59,401 nt of DNA from contig NZ_KE992182.1 in the NCBI RefSeq assembly GCF_000466425.1, forward strand, positions 1 to 59,401, given 5' to 3'. Under the pieces are notes generated by a model. That model saw only the letters and a list, made by a program, of their open reading frames with translations. It searched no databases and was not told the DNA's origin. Position numbers and translations under genes: made by a program. Numbering within the stretch: position 1 is the stretch's first letter; every line of letters starts with the position of its first letter. Below, piece after piece: positions 19,201 to 26,063 of this stretch. This DNA is from Capnocytophaga sp. oral taxon 863 str. F0517 (GTDB lineage: Bacteria > Bacteroidota > Bacteroidia > Flavobacteriales > Flavobacteriaceae).

Positions 19201-22200
19201 GCTCGGGTACCTAAGACAGGTGGAGAGGTAGCTGTATTGGGCAACGATACCCTTAATGGGGTGCCCGCTACCACCGATAATGTGGAAATCACTATCGATA
19301 ATGACAGAGGTATCGGAGCCACCATAGGCCCTGATGGCAAGATCATAATACCTAATAACGTAGCTCCTGGTGAGCATACTATTACCTATAAGGTATGTGA
19401 AAAAGGACAAACTTCTCAGTGCCAAACCGCAGAGGTGAAGATTTCTGTTCCTGCCAACATCACCCTAACCGATGATGCCCCAGCAACCATCCCTCATATA
19501 GGAGGTGCTGTGGATGTGTTGGCCAACGATACTGTCAATGGAGGATCTGCCAATCGTGGTAATGTGGATATCGCCATTACCAACGATGGTAATACAGGAG
19601 CTGATATAGATCCTGATGGCAAGATCCGTATTCCTGAAGGAGTATCCCCAGGGGAACATACCATTACTTATAAGGTATGTGAAAAAGGGCAAACAGACAA
19701 TTGCCAAACCAAGACACTCAAGATTACCAGCTTAGGCGAGCTTGTTCTCAATGACGATGATACGGCTCGTATCCCTAAGACTGGAGGTCAAGTGGATGTC
19801 CTAAGCAATGATATCCTAAGTGGAACCCCTGTCACAACCGATACGGTAAGCATCGAAATTACTGATGCCGATGGTACCCATGCTACGATAGACAATGGCA
19901 AGATCAAAGTACCGGCCCCTGGCGATGATGTCACCCCTGGTGAGCATACCATTACCTATAAGGTGTGTCAGAAGAATACGACTAATTGCCAGACCAAGAC
20001 GGTGAAGGTATCCATCCCTGCGCGTATCCAGCTCAATGACGATGATCCGGCAACCATCCCTCACACAGGAGGTACCGTGGATGTGCTAACCAATGACCGT
20101 GTCAATGGAGGAGCAGCCAATACCTCCAACGTGGATATCACTATTACCAATCCTGACGGAACGGGAGCTACGATAGATTCCGATGGTAAGATTCGTATCC
20201 CTGCGAGGGTTACCCCAGGGGAACATACCATTACCTATAAGGTATGTGAAAAAGGGCAAACAGACAATTGCCAAACCAAGACACAGAAGATTACCAGCTT
20301 AGGCGAGCTTGTCCTCAATCCGGACAATACCGCTCGGGTAACTAAAGTAGGAGGTGAGGTAGATGTCCTCTCCAACGATACCCTAAATGGTGACCCTGTC
20401 ACAACCGATACGGTGACCCTTGAGATAGAGGATGCCGATGGCAGTGGTGCAACCGTAGAAAATGGTAAGATCAAGGTACCTGCCAATGCGGCTCCTGGTG
20501 AGCATACCATCACCTATAAGGTATGTCAGAAGAATACGACCAACTGCCAAACGGCAACTGTCAAGGTCGTGGTCTTGGAAGAAGATATCGCTGCCAATGA
20601 CGATAATTATACGGTGCAGTGGTCAGCGACAGCCACTACGGTGAAGGATAACAATCGTCGTGAGGTGAATGTCCTCTCCAACGATGCTTTTGATGGTACC
20701 AATGGCCCTACTACCACACAAGTGGATATTGTACAGACCGCCGCTTCTGATCCGGATAAGGTGTTCTTGGATACCGTGACTGGTAAGGTAAAAATAGCCG
20801 CCGATGTACAGGGAGGTACCTATACAGTGACCTATACCATCCAGCCTAAGGGACGTCCCAGTCCTGTGAGTGCTCCTGCGACGGTTACTATAGTGGTGAA
20901 GAACAAAGTGGAACTATCCGACGATCGCATCCCAGTAAGGCCATCTGATGACCCTACTCCTGCAGGAAACATCTTGGATAATGTGAGAGTCAATGGTAGA
21001 AGACCTCAGGCAGGCGAGGTAACGCTCACGGTAACCCCTCCAGCAGGTTCGCCAGTGCCTTCTATCAATCCTAATACAGGAGAAATTACTGTCCCAGGCA
21101 ATGTGCCTGCTGGTGATTATCCTTTCCAAATACAGGTCTGCGATAGGCAAACGCCTCCTACTTGTCAGTCGAAACAGATTGTTGTGAAGGTCAATCCGAA
21201 CCAAGACCTTGAAGCGGTGGATGACCCTGAATATAAGGTAGGAACCGCAGGAGGCACCTCTACGATAAATGTCTTGGACAACGATAAGTTGGGTACAGAA
21301 GTAGGCCTCAGAGGCAAAGAAGGTATTACGGTACAAAAGCTAAGAACAGAGCCTAATATAGCCGAAGTGACCAACAATATTGTTCTTGGAACAGATGGAT
21401 TTATTACTGTAAAACCAGGTATTGCAGTAGGTAATTATGAACTCTACTACGAAGTTCATAAGGATAGAATGAGTGCTATCGCCAAGGTGCGCATCCGAGT
21501 AACGGATGTGATCGCAGGAGAAGATAATATTTCTGTAGAACGTCCGCTCGAAGGACAACCTGATAAGGTATCCGAACAGAGTGTATTGGGCAACGACAAC
21601 GTAGCCTCCAACGAGCGAGCTACTCCCGAAACGGTACAGATAGAGGAAATAGAGATAAGCAATGTGGATCCTTCAGGACCAGCTCCTGACGGTAAGATTA
21701 GCCTCGATCCTGCCACTGGTAAGATCGTCGTGAAGCCTGGAGCTCCTATAGGAGAATATACCGTCAAGTATAAGATCCGTCCTAAGGAAAGTACCTCCGA
21801 TGCTGACTGGATCACCGGCGAGGACAAAGTGAAGATCACCCCTAACTTCTCAGTTAGTGATAAGGACTTCACCAATCCTCCAGTAATGACCAACCAGTCG
21901 CCAGGAGTAACTAAGAGTGTCTTGGATGGCGATACCTTAGAAGGACAGCCTCTTACCCCTGCAGATGTGACCTTGACTATCACCGATCAGCCAGGTATCT
22001 CCGAGAATGTTACTTTCGATGACCAAGGACGATTGGTAATCCCACAAGGAACGCCATCGGGTACCTACCCCATCAGGTATAAGATAAAATCCAATGCCTA
22101 TGGCATAGAGAAGGAAGTAACTGTAATGGTGAAGGTTGAAAATGATATAACTCTTGAGTTCTATAATGCGATCTCAACCGACGAAGGAAGTCCGAACAAC

Positions 22201-22443
22201 GCCTTTATCATCAAGAATATACAGTACTATCCTGATAATAACCTCAAGATATACAACCGCTATGGGGTGTTGGTGTTCGATAAGGACAATTATACCAATG
22301 AGGAACCATTCCGAGGTATCTCCGAAGGACGTGCTACCCTAAGCAAAGACAGCAAGCTACCACAAGGTACTTACTTCTATATCTTAGAGTACAAGGCCAA
22401 AGGCGAAAGCCTACAGAAGTCAGGATGGCTCTATGTTAAGTGA
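10276..22443 (+). CDS. Giant modular cell-surface adhesin, T9SS type B substrate (~4055 aa)
   Basis: The start is the ATG at 10276, which begins a signal peptide cleaved near AYGQ. Visible layout, in approximate residues: 33-223 a Cys-containing domain (VTRTIYGTQVF...KPFTELTIRV) repeated in divergent form at 1313-1494; 560-780 and 860-1053 two jelly-roll-like domains (EELIFYDDFG, NIIFKEDFRS, each ending in a D-D/N-I-x-V motif); 1055-1215 CHU-type Ig-like domains (WYTTAAMGGTALA, YISQVENGCES); 1705-1790 an HYR-like segment. From ~1792 to ~3955 run about 20 cadherin/Ig-like modules carrying NVLxND, GKIxVPxG, GTYTITYKVCD and a Cys pair. The last ~98 residues are a CHU_C sorting domain (YNRYGVLVFDK, LPQGTYFYILEYK). 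SprB-like adhesion or gliding is inferred from architecture. Confidence 0.92.
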   Translation: MIKSIQQWQKVWGHLIWCAWALVFSSVAYGQSPGCGSMPSEGFGGAGVTEKRINNLNVTRTIYGTQVFSSAGKVKYCSDQPNSPAGMVFMGNDLGANSTGTPVQGATSVKYTFDQPVASAEIYLIGFGGSNPGGKLDQVVFATNAGAGFTLSKTYDCNNIVSLLPNGAQAGNDMKITDAAIKITGNKPFTELTIRVSATDQSGFFMELCPDLRRVANIVVYNVLQSQQVCVGTTPVFKGKLGIDSAYTGGIETYQLQVKKNGSSTWENVPGMRYSGTNLGEKTFTPSQLSAATYHDAKVRVAYTYTYPTKFTGTATAYSQEVDLKINQAEITSVTLSPTSFNRGTPTNVTYTIQGTPNAEIRYEVDGTAKTATLNASGHYSESKTVTDDTYLKVTEVKIGACTQVISQSQTLRATAPLTPSSLVADLQLTQLIGCGTGVNADKAEVTAKVEGTGYQFDFGTGWQTSNKGWLTAGNHTVRIKQGSNVLTKTITVPAKPATPTFTPQIEPTATAANVYLLNNQPTYQYSYTYNGETSNSFFIRNMPEGANTVQVNYTAPSLEEELIFYDDFGKYEGGAAKGVSSPYANPNVYFAPLDGSGKQYLNNGSGAARTSDFGLDACYTVASVSRPGVIDYTNALLDPPHYWRYPNDKDGDPNGRVLCYNSVVDNPRAVIYKRKATVRPHTQVNFSAYVYNTIAHNNTGGLGANWVMPMQLQVFATEADADAGTAPLFTSYQFNIPRCTSRDDWHPMKVTGYTGSHTELFFVVRMLPGGGNDVAVDNIRVSQPVANCANTLPVTVNVPASSVKLSGTYDCTTQSGKIEITGLPAGYTYSLDGGTFQSSGTFNNVSIGTHTLTYKKGNPNIIFKEDFRSGEPYLLPTDVVPPPFVGRDHLIGYPADILPEGHYQVANKQNLTKNQNWGWISPQDHTGLGAQGRYLAINHGANANQVFYKKTLKVAKNKAVTLRYYGYNLNPDNHPYNANIRTVFVDKASGAEIPASVKVEEIKNRAHDNDWTEVTHTFNPGEATELELRFTNTNNSEGSNDFVIDDILVTQSDEITETVEITNPTMAPILTNQRVCTGTKVSEVFSGYNNLKWYTTAAMGGTALAATDVLTARTYYISQVENGCESPRTQVTITLSAAVAPPTLTTPQEFCVGEGKKLSDIAANNYVWYDAATGGNPLSAETLLETKSYYVAATNADGCESITRQEIRVTLKNKPTLTYIGVSPTILNPGANTLTYTIKGTPGAKATYTFDGGAPEELTLNAMGVATVTKTGVSHAVVLDVTKLEKAGLCDLTGIHYKAEVTTTAAAAAGATCSQHPTPQFPTQALAKATMNGIEVTRRIIGTERYEFVPVMNDPLNGFCYNPVLYGHPAMNKREEGRAAQKIIYTFDKPITQVQVWESGMIRDPADGDGVKISVNCGGTLTTSITNCENRNNWGLTFDEDGERAWVPQMLEFTQGAVLVTSSKPFTELVLKVRNNIGRSLYGYTVELCPLSLRPAAIDISAQPQALSACVGQAGETLSATAQLTGATTGDLSYVWQQSETPMLESSWTTAVAASGVSGTIPATGGTATLTLNDIKAADHQRYYRVRFSYGDTCGADVEQYSRVAQLTVNTVAVPVVDNTQVACPTQAPTTFDLSGLVTPAAGHTLKWYEAFAGGTALAAAPQVQRQVTQPTTYTYYVSQVNATGCESPRTQVTYKVAIGDQRPVITLPATDLALNCEDTNIDTQVNAWLATAQASTPCGEVSLTNNFAAVRPGNLCNTDQIEVTFTTTDLFGGKVTATKAIKLVHLNTQDDTATIARNTGGTINVLANDRINGGLAQHPTNVVVTLTDPAGTGATLTPDGKIQIPGGTLAANTYPIRYTVCDAAHAAICKTHTLTLTVTDNNLVATNDDSNDVLIRSTTVDQYVRVGGAALNILANDLLGSAAPTLAQVEIQPTNTLTGLSINRTTAEVKVAAGTAAGTYQLKYKLKEKGTENLSNEATITVVVTSEVSLLERTPTYSGQPSKTAIPTEAGNALTPVRIPGNPAVPAITEVVIRDIVPATPRPGSSVVPKIDPATGKVLIPQGTPAGDYTIKYKVCDKANPQSCSGEITATVKVTAGILLAEADLSNTEIRYATTEQVVQKDGANLNLLANDKLDGVAPTLAQVSLTATHNEEKVTIDPATATVKVAAGTTAGVYTLRYTLTEQGQTTASNEVEVKVVVKNNLEVNPITIPASNTPSTRGRDKELGNILNGVKINDEQPTLDKVMITVPTPATPKRAGAAVPYIDPLTGKVILPPAVPDGTYNLTYQVCDAAQGEAQHCKTQTLAVVVDKNTIEAQEDDYTNAVYTVPFSATEARIIGDGAPVSVLDNDTLAGLSVTPSQVEIVEVTGDGQVHIDRNTGYITVGANASIGEHTLTYKIKEKGTDNLSQAATVKVVVDTDNKLEGLSHYEVSSKKPTDNSTKVIGNIFTLGQVKYNGVLQTAPGQLTITNIPSYGVPASLTIDETTGEIKTTKDTPDRTYWLSYMLCDQATPQLCKDVRAVVRIGLEEFKANDDSQDNTFLPVTVSNTATVVKKDGTNAANILDNDKLGDMVGLNTNQVTILTTATSPYLSTDNSGKVTVAANTPAGLHRFKYKLLDKINLGNETDEATVTIAVKNNMVVGVPTLSPAKPAVDNTPREIGDVLEPTTINGQRPNAGEVTINVVTPALPTPQSPAVPYIDTTTGKILVPKGTPIGSYPITYEICDQVNIEARTCKRQTVTINVAPNDIEAKDDRQSSSPDVPYKVQKSSVPTELRDSGNAIVNVLDNDVLGTRTGFLDTDIVEIEALPDPSNIKVDVTTGRVLIPANTPAGEYNISYRIKERGNTASPVGHVFVAVTNRIEVETPVFRGKAATGTTPAEIGNVIDKVKLNGTPAQSADLVPITIVTPASPQAGGTQAPTIEPNGKVLVPQGTAPGTYTIVYKLCDHPSPQSQTCQDITTTIEVTPSNLQLNPDNTARVPKTGGEVAVLGNDTLNGVPATTDNVEITIDNDRGIGATIGPDGKIIIPNNVAPGEHTITYKVCEKGQTSQCQTAEVKISVPANITLTDDAPATIPHIGGAVDVLANDTVNGGSANRGNVDIAITNDGNTGADIDPDGKIRIPEGVSPGEHTITYKVCEKGQTDNCQTKTLKITSLGELVLNDDDTARIPKTGGQVDVLSNDILSGTPVTTDTVSIEITDADGTHATIDNGKIKVPAPGDDVTPGEHTITYKVCQKNTTNCQTKTVKVSIPARIQLNDDDPATIPHTGGTVDVLTNDRVNGGAANTSNVDITITNPDGTGATIDSDGKIRIPARVTPGEHTITYKVCEKGQTDNCQTKTQKITSLGELVLNPDNTARVTKVGGEVDVLSNDTLNGDPVTTDTVTLEIEDADGSGATVENGKIKVPANAAPGEHTITYKVCQKNTTNCQTATVKVVVLEEDIAANDDNYTVQWSATATTVKDNNRREVNVLSNDAFDGTNGPTTTQVDIVQTAASDPDKVFLDTVTGKVKIAADVQGGTYTVTYTIQPKGRPSPVSAPATVTIVVKNKVELSDDRIPVRPSDDPTPAGNILDNVRVNGRRPQAGEVTLTVTPPAGSPVPSINPNTGEITVPGNVPAGDYPFQIQVCDRQTPPTCQSKQIVVKVNPNQDLEAVDDPEYKVGTAGGTSTINVLDNDKLGTEVGLRGKEGITVQKLRTEPNIAEVTNNIVLGTDGFITVKPGIAVGNYELYYEVHKDRMSAIAKVRIRVTDVIAGEDNISVERPLEGQPDKVSEQSVLGNDNVASNERATPETVQIEEIEISNVDPSGPAPDGKISLDPATGKIVVKPGAPIGEYTVKYKIRPKESTSDADWITGEDKVKITPNFSVSDKDFTNPPVMTNQSPGVTKSVLDGDTLEGQPLTPADVTLTITDQPGISENVTFDDQGRLVIPQGTPSGTYPIRYKIKSNAYGIEKEVTVMVKVENDITLEFYNAISTDEGSPNNAFIIKNIQYYPDNNLKIYNRYGVLVFDKDNYTNEEPFRGISEGRATLSKDSKLPQGTYFYILEYKAKGESLQKSGWLYVK
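19177..20583 (+). repeat. Five tandem ~282-bp modules alternating A-B-A-B-A inside the adhesin
   Basis: Modules of about 94 codons begin at 19177 (A1), 19459 (B1), 19741 (A2), 20026 (B2) and 20308 (A3). A-type modules read LVLNxDxTARxxKxGGxV; B-type read IxLxDDxPATIPHxGGxV. Both share GEHTITYKVC. The B-to-A junctions near 19650-19740 and 20217-20307 are almost identical at the DNA level, about four differences in some 95 nt. That indicates recent duplication of a two-module unit or gene conversion. Confidence 0.9.
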
Positions 22444-22456
22444 TAAATAACCAACG

Positions 22457-22551
22457 ATTAGTGACTAATGATTAGTGACTAACGACAAATAAAGTGACGA
22501 GTGACCCAATCCCATACAGGGATAGTCACTCGTCACTTGTCATTAGTCACT
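22457..22551. repeat. Heptamer repeats and long inverted repeat after the adhesin gene
   Basis: CGATTAG, TGACTAA, TGATTAG, TGACTAA run in a 7-nt period. GTGACGAGTGAC (22494-22505) pairs with GTCACTCGTCAC (22525-22536), and the outer TAGTGACTAATG pairs with CATTAGTCACTA. Together they could form one long hairpin and may terminate the adhesin transcript. Confidence 0.75.
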
Positions 22552-22571
22552 ATTATAAAAGGTTATGAGCC

Positions 22572-22600
22572 AAAAAAAAGACCATCCTTTCGGATAGTCT
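22572..22600 (-). terminator. Terminator of the yceD-rpmF operon
   Basis: On the minus strand, stem AGACTATCC / GGATGGTCT around a GAAA-type loop is followed by eight T. It lies about 26 bp after the rpmF stop. Confidence 0.85.
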
Positions 22601-22625
22601 CTTTCTGTTTTATTATCTTTAATTT

Positions 22626-22838
22626 TTAAGCTTCTTTAGCAGCGGATTCAGTTCCAGCAGTAGCATCGATAAGTACTTGTCCGCGGTAGTATAGCTTACC
22701 TTCGAACCAGTGTGCTCTGTGGTAGAGGTGCAATTCGCCAGTGGTAGGGTCTTTAGCTATTTGAGGAACGACAGCGGTGTCGTGAGTTCTTCTTTTGTCT
22801 CTTCGGGTAGAGGATTGTCTTCGTTTGGGATGTGCCAT
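22626..22838 (-). CDS. rpmF: 50S ribosomal protein L32
   Basis: A 70-residue basic protein beginning [20 protein letters not shown], the invariant start of bacterial L32, followed by [20 protein letters not shown]. It is a structural protein of the large subunit. The zinc-binding cysteines of some L32 proteins are absent, so this is the Cys-minus form. It lies 12 bp downstream of the yceD gene, the classic yceD-rpmF pair of bacteria, and is followed by a strong terminator. Confidence 0.96.
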   Translation of the reverse strand: MAHPKRRQSSTRRDKRRTHDTAVVPQIAKDPTTGELHLYHRAHWFEGKLYYRGQVLIDATAGTESAAKEA

Positions 22839-22850
22839 TTTCTTATTTTT

Positions 22851-23390
22851 TTATTTGTTCAACAATTTTCTTAATTCGTCCCATCGTGGGTCAGTCTGGG
22901 AATCATCGGGGGCTGTTTCCAGCTCTTTAGGGCTAAAAGCCTCAATGGTGTCCAATACCTCATCTAAGTTGGCCGCATGGGTGTTGATACGCTTGGCCGG
23001 AACAGAGAGAATAATCATCTCATAGATATATTGGGCAACCGATAGGGTATGTTCTCCTTGAGGGAGGATGAGCAACTCTTCATTATCATCATTGTAAGCC
23101 TCGCCGAACTTCACTACCAAGTGGAGGGTAGCCTCACAAGGGAGATCAAAAGGTTCATCAGTAAGGTCACAATTGACATTGACTGTTCCTTGGCTTGAGA
23201 AATGTAACTCCAAGAGGGTACTTTTCTTCACCAAATGAACACTTACCCTTTGGGAAACTTCATTGAACTCATGATAGTCAAATAGTTCAAAAAAATGATT
23301 ATCTATCTGATATTCAAAGAGGTGTTCACCATCTTTTAGTCCTGCAAAGTGAATGTCATACGCTTTTAGGTCGCGTTTTTTATCTTTCAT
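22851..23390 (-). CDS. yceD: YceD/DUF177 family protein
   Basis: About 179 residues, starting MKDKKRDLKAYDIHFAGLKDGEH. A frame extension begins 8 codons upstream at 23414, but that ATG lies within the -7 box (23412-23419) and would not be transcribed, so 23390 is the start. The segment with NCDLTDEPFDLPC and LHLVVKFGEAY matches DUF177. YceD is implicated in 23S rRNA accumulation in E. coli and plants. The invariant linkage to rpmF, 12 bp downstream, supports the call and a role in large-subunit biogenesis. The acidic C-terminal half (FSPKELETAPDDSQTDPRWDEL) is usual for the family. Confidence 0.88.
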   Translation of the reverse strand: MKDKKRDLKAYDIHFAGLKDGEHLFEYQIDNHFFELFDYHEFNEVSQRVSVHLVKKSTLLELHFSSQGTVNVNCDLTDEPFDLPCEATLHLVVKFGEAYNDDNEELLILPQGEHTLSVAQYIYEMIILSVPAKRINTHAANLDEVLDTIEAFSPKELETAPDDSQTDPRWDELRKLLNK

Positions 23391-23411
23391 CTTACATGCA
23401 GTTTGAGGGTG

Positions 23412-23419
23412 CAAATATA
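23412..23419 (-). promoter_or_regulatory. -7 box of the yceD-rpmF operon
   Basis: The minus strand reads TATATTTG, an exact TAnnTTTG match. It overlaps the upstream in-frame ATG at 23414 and so fixes the yceD start at 23390. Confidence 0.75.
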
Positions 23420-23461
23420 GGAATTTTTTTAATTACACAAAAATATTTTAGGGATAAATTT

Positions 23462-24541
23462 TCACAGTTTGAAAATCTGGTAATTGGGGGTCACTTGCTT
23501 GACTATCTGTTCGGTACGCTCGAGATCCGTATCACTTAGGAAAACCTGCGCGAAGGGCGGCTGGCTGACGATGCTCAAGAGCTGGCCTACACGCTTGCTA
23601 TCGAGCTTGTCGAAGATATCGTCCAGCAGCAGGATAGGCGCTATATGGCTATGGGTATAGAGGCTGAAAAATTGGGCTAACTTTAACGCAATAAGGAATG
23701 ATTTTTGCTGTCCTTGACTGGCGAATTTCTTCACTGGCTGCTGGGCTATGGAGAAGCTCAAATCGTCCTTATGAATCCCCACTGTGGTGTATTGGGCTGC
23801 CCTATCTTGGGAGCGGCTTTGGGAGAGCAGCTCCCTGAAGTTGCCCCCTTCCAAGGGGCTTTGGTAGCCGATGGCCACTTGTTCTTTTCCCTGACAGAGG
23901 GCGGTATATTGCTCTTGAAAAGTAGGGAGGAAGGCCTCCAGAAAAGCCTTGCGTTCTTGGAAAATAGGCGCCCCATAGAGGGCGAGCTGCTCATCGTAGA
24001 TGGCCAAGGTATGAGGGTCGAAGTATTGCCGCTCGGCCATGAGCTTCAGTAGGCCATTGCGCTGGGAGAGCACTTGGTTGTACCTTAGCAGGGCTTGCAG
24101 ATAGGAGGGGCTTAGCTGGCAGAGCATCCCATCGAGGAAGCGGCGACGTGCCTCACTCCCCTCATGGATAAGGTCGCGGTCAGAAGGGGAGACGATCACC
24201 ACCGGGAAGGCACCGATATGCTCGGAGAGCTTCTCATAAGCCTTGCCATTGCGCTTGAGTACCTTTTTCTGTCCTTTTTTTACGCTACAGACCACCAGTT
24301 CCTCACGCGCTTCCTTCTGGAAAGTACCCTCTATCAGGTAGAAGTCCTCCCCAAAGCGAATGGAGTGCGATGCGCTCGAGTTGAAGTAGCTTTTGGTCAT
24401 TCCTAAGTGGTAAATGGCGTCCAAGGAATTGGTTTTTCCCACTCCATTGTCGCCCACAAAACAATTCACCCCCGAGCAGAAGGTGTACACTTGGCTATCT
24501 ATATTTTTGAAATTCAGTATGTAAAGTCGTTTTAGGAACAT
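23462..24541 (-). CDS. recF: DNA replication and repair protein RecF
   Basis: The 359-residue product is an SMC-like ATPase. Walker A is GDNGVGKTNSLDAIYHL near residues 30-38, followed by KSYFNSSASHSIRFG. Near the C-terminus are the signature FASQGQQKSFLIALKLAQ and Walker B PILLLDDIFDKLDSKR. RecF binds gapped DNA and helps RecOR load RecA during gap repair and fork restart. The start MFLKRLYILNFKN is typical. It is divergent from the TPR-ribH genes with only 113 bp between the starts; this arrangement is common in flavobacteria. Confidence 0.95.
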   Translation of the reverse strand: MFLKRLYILNFKNIDSQVYTFCSGVNCFVGDNGVGKTNSLDAIYHLGMTKSYFNSSASHSIRFGEDFYLIEGTFQKEAREELVVCSVKKGQKKVLKRNGKAYEKLSEHIGAFPVVIVSPSDRDLIHEGSEARRRFLDGMLCQLSPSYLQALLRYNQVLSQRNGLLKLMAERQYFDPHTLAIYDEQLALYGAPIFQERKAFLEAFLPTFQEQYTALCQGKEQVAIGYQSPLEGGNFRELLSQSRSQDRAAQYTTVGIHKDDLSFSIAQQPVKKFASQGQQKSFLIALKLAQFFSLYTHSHIAPILLLDDIFDKLDSKRVGQLLSIVSQPPFAQVFLSDTDLERTEQIVKQVTPNYQIFKL

Positions 24542-24620
24542 CCGAAAAAGGGCTTAGAAAAACGTGCGCAAATTATTAAAAATTCTTGAGAAAAACACGT
24601 GTTATTACAAATAAAAATTC

Positions 24621-24628
24621 TATTTTTG
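24621..24628 (+). promoter_or_regulatory. -7 box for the TPR-ribH genes
   Basis: TATTTTTG, 26 bp before the ATG at 24655, in the short divergent region shared with recF. Confidence 0.65.
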
Positions 24629-24654
24629 CAAAATGTTTTTAAAGCAAAAAAATT

Positions 24655-25470
24655 ATGTCAGTTTACAAGAAGAATAACTATCGTCCAGGCCGACAAACCA
24701 AGAAAGAAAGAGCACAGCAAGATGTTGCTAATGAGGTTAGTAGCGAACAATTGTCCCATGAGAGTACCACCGCAGAGGTATTCCAGACCTTAGATGAGAA
24801 GGCTGGGAAAACAGAAGCCTGGGTGATCTCTCATCAGCGAACCATTCTCCTTGCTATCGTAGCGGTAGTGGTGGTAGGCTTAGGCTATATGTTCTACAAA
24901 CAATTCGTAAGCGCCCCTCGTGAGAAGGAAATCGCCGAGCAACTTTCTTTTGCTCAAAAGACTTTTGGGGAAGCACTCAATGCCCAAACCACAGCCACCA
25001 GGGATTCTCTCTTTACCCTTTCCCTTGAGGGAGATAAGAGTCATCCTGGCTTTTTGAAGATTATCAAAGACCATGGCTCCAGCAAAGCAGGTAATGTAGC
25101 CTATTATGCAGCCGGAATGGCTTATTTGCAATTGAACAAATACAAGGAAGCGGTGTCTCATTTGGATAAGTTCTCCTCTTCCGATCCTATTCTCAATGCC
25201 TTAGCTTTGGGCAATATAGGGGATGCCTTCGTAGCACTCAACCAGCCTAAGGATGCGATGGACTACTACCAAAAAGCCATCAAGGAGAGTGATAATGAGC
25301 TAACAGCACCCCTCTACTTAGGTAAGGCAGCCCAGGTGGCACAAGAGCAGAAGAATTACAAACAGGCATTGGAATACTTAGAACGTATCAAGACAGATTA
25401 TCCTAAATCAGAAGAGGCTACCTCAGTGGAGATGCGTATCGCTCAGGTCAATGCTCTTATGAACCTATAA
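24655..25470 (+). CDS. Membrane-anchored tetratricopeptide-repeat protein (YfgM-like)
   Basis: The 271-residue product has a basic, polar N-terminus. One transmembrane helix (about residues 64-81, ILLAIVAVVVVGLGYMFY) is followed by a periplasmic region of TPR-like helices (for example AYLQLNKYKEAVSHLDKF, ALNQPKDAMDYYQKAIKES, QKNYKQALEYLERIKTDYP). The single-anchor plus TPR layout resembles YfgM, a partner of the Sec translocon and periplasmic chaperones, although direct homology is not certain. It is translationally linked to ribH, whose ATG follows the stop by one base. recF-TPR-ribH is a recurrent flavobacterial neighbourhood. Confidence 0.85.
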   Translation: MSVYKKNNYRPGRQTKKERAQQDVANEVSSEQLSHESTTAEVFQTLDEKAGKTEAWVISHQRTILLAIVAVVVVGLGYMFYKQFVSAPREKEIAEQLSFAQKTFGEALNAQTTATRDSLFTLSLEGDKSHPGFLKIIKDHGSSKAGNVAYYAAGMAYLQLNKYKEAVSHLDKFSSSDPILNALALGNIGDAFVALNQPKDAMDYYQKAIKESDNELTAPLYLGKAAQVAQEQKNYKQALEYLERIKTDYPKSEEATSVEMRIAQVNALMNL

Positions 25471-25471
25471 T

Positions 25472-25954
25472 ATGGCTACAGAGAATAAAAATCTTTCTAC
25501 CTATGACAAGGCCTCCCTACCCGATGTGGCAGGCAGAACCATAGGTATCATAACCTCTCAGTGGAATGGGCAGATAACCGAGAATATGCGCCGAGGGGCT
25601 TATGAGACCCTCTTGGATTGTGGGGTACATGCCCGAGATATCATCCAGTGGAAAGTGCCAGGAGCCTTTGAGTTAGTCAATGGTGCCAAGCGTATGCTGG
25701 AAGAGGGGGTCGATGCGGTGATTGTCATAGGCTGTGTGATCCAAGGCGAGACCAAGCACTTTGACTTTGTCTGTCAAGGGGTCACCCAAGGGATTGCTTA
25801 CCTGAATGCTACCCAGCATGTGCCGGTGATTTTCTGTCTGCTTACCGATAATACCCTACAGCAGTCCATAGACCGCAGTGGGGGCAAGCATGGCAACAAA
25901 GGAATAGAAGCGGCCATTACCGCCATCCAAATGATTGAGTTAGATCGAGATTGA
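25472..25954 (+). CDS. ribH: 6,7-dimethyl-8-ribityllumazine synthase
   Basis: The 160-residue product matches lumazine synthase, the penultimate step of riboflavin synthesis, which condenses 5-amino-6-ribitylaminouracil with 3,4-dihydroxy-2-butanone 4-phosphate. Landmarks are IGIITSQWN (substrate aromatic site), VPGAFELVNGAKRM, VIVIGCVIQGETKHFDFVCQGVTQGI with the catalytic His, and PVIFCLLTDNTLQQSIDRSGGKHGNKG (phosphate-binding). The length is normal. It follows the TPR gene by one base and so is probably co-translated. Riboflavin supplies the FMN and FAD needed by the Na+-NQR encoded further along. Confidence 0.96.
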   Translation: MATENKNLSTYDKASLPDVAGRTIGIITSQWNGQITENMRRGAYETLLDCGVHARDIIQWKVPGAFELVNGAKRMLEEGVDAVIVIGCVIQGETKHFDFVCQGVTQGIAYLNATQHVPVIFCLLTDNTLQQSIDRSGGKHGNKGIEAAITAIQMIELDRD

Positions 25955-25979
25955 GAAATTTAAGGGATTAAGAAATGAA

Positions 25980-26045
25980 GGGTTATAGAATTATAGGGTT
26001 TTGGCTATAATTCTATAATCCTATAGTCCTATAATCCTGTAACCC
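25980..26045. repeat. Hairpin plus octamer tandem repeat between ribH and ferredoxin
   Basis: A 17-bp imperfect stem (25980-25996 with 26005-26021, one mismatch that is a G-U pair in RNA) runs into five octamers of the type TATAATCC (26006-26045). The hairpin resembles the terminator at 400-434. It may attenuate read-through from ribH into the ferredoxin gene. Confidence 0.7.
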
Positions 26046-26063
26046 ATAATAACCCTATAAAAA

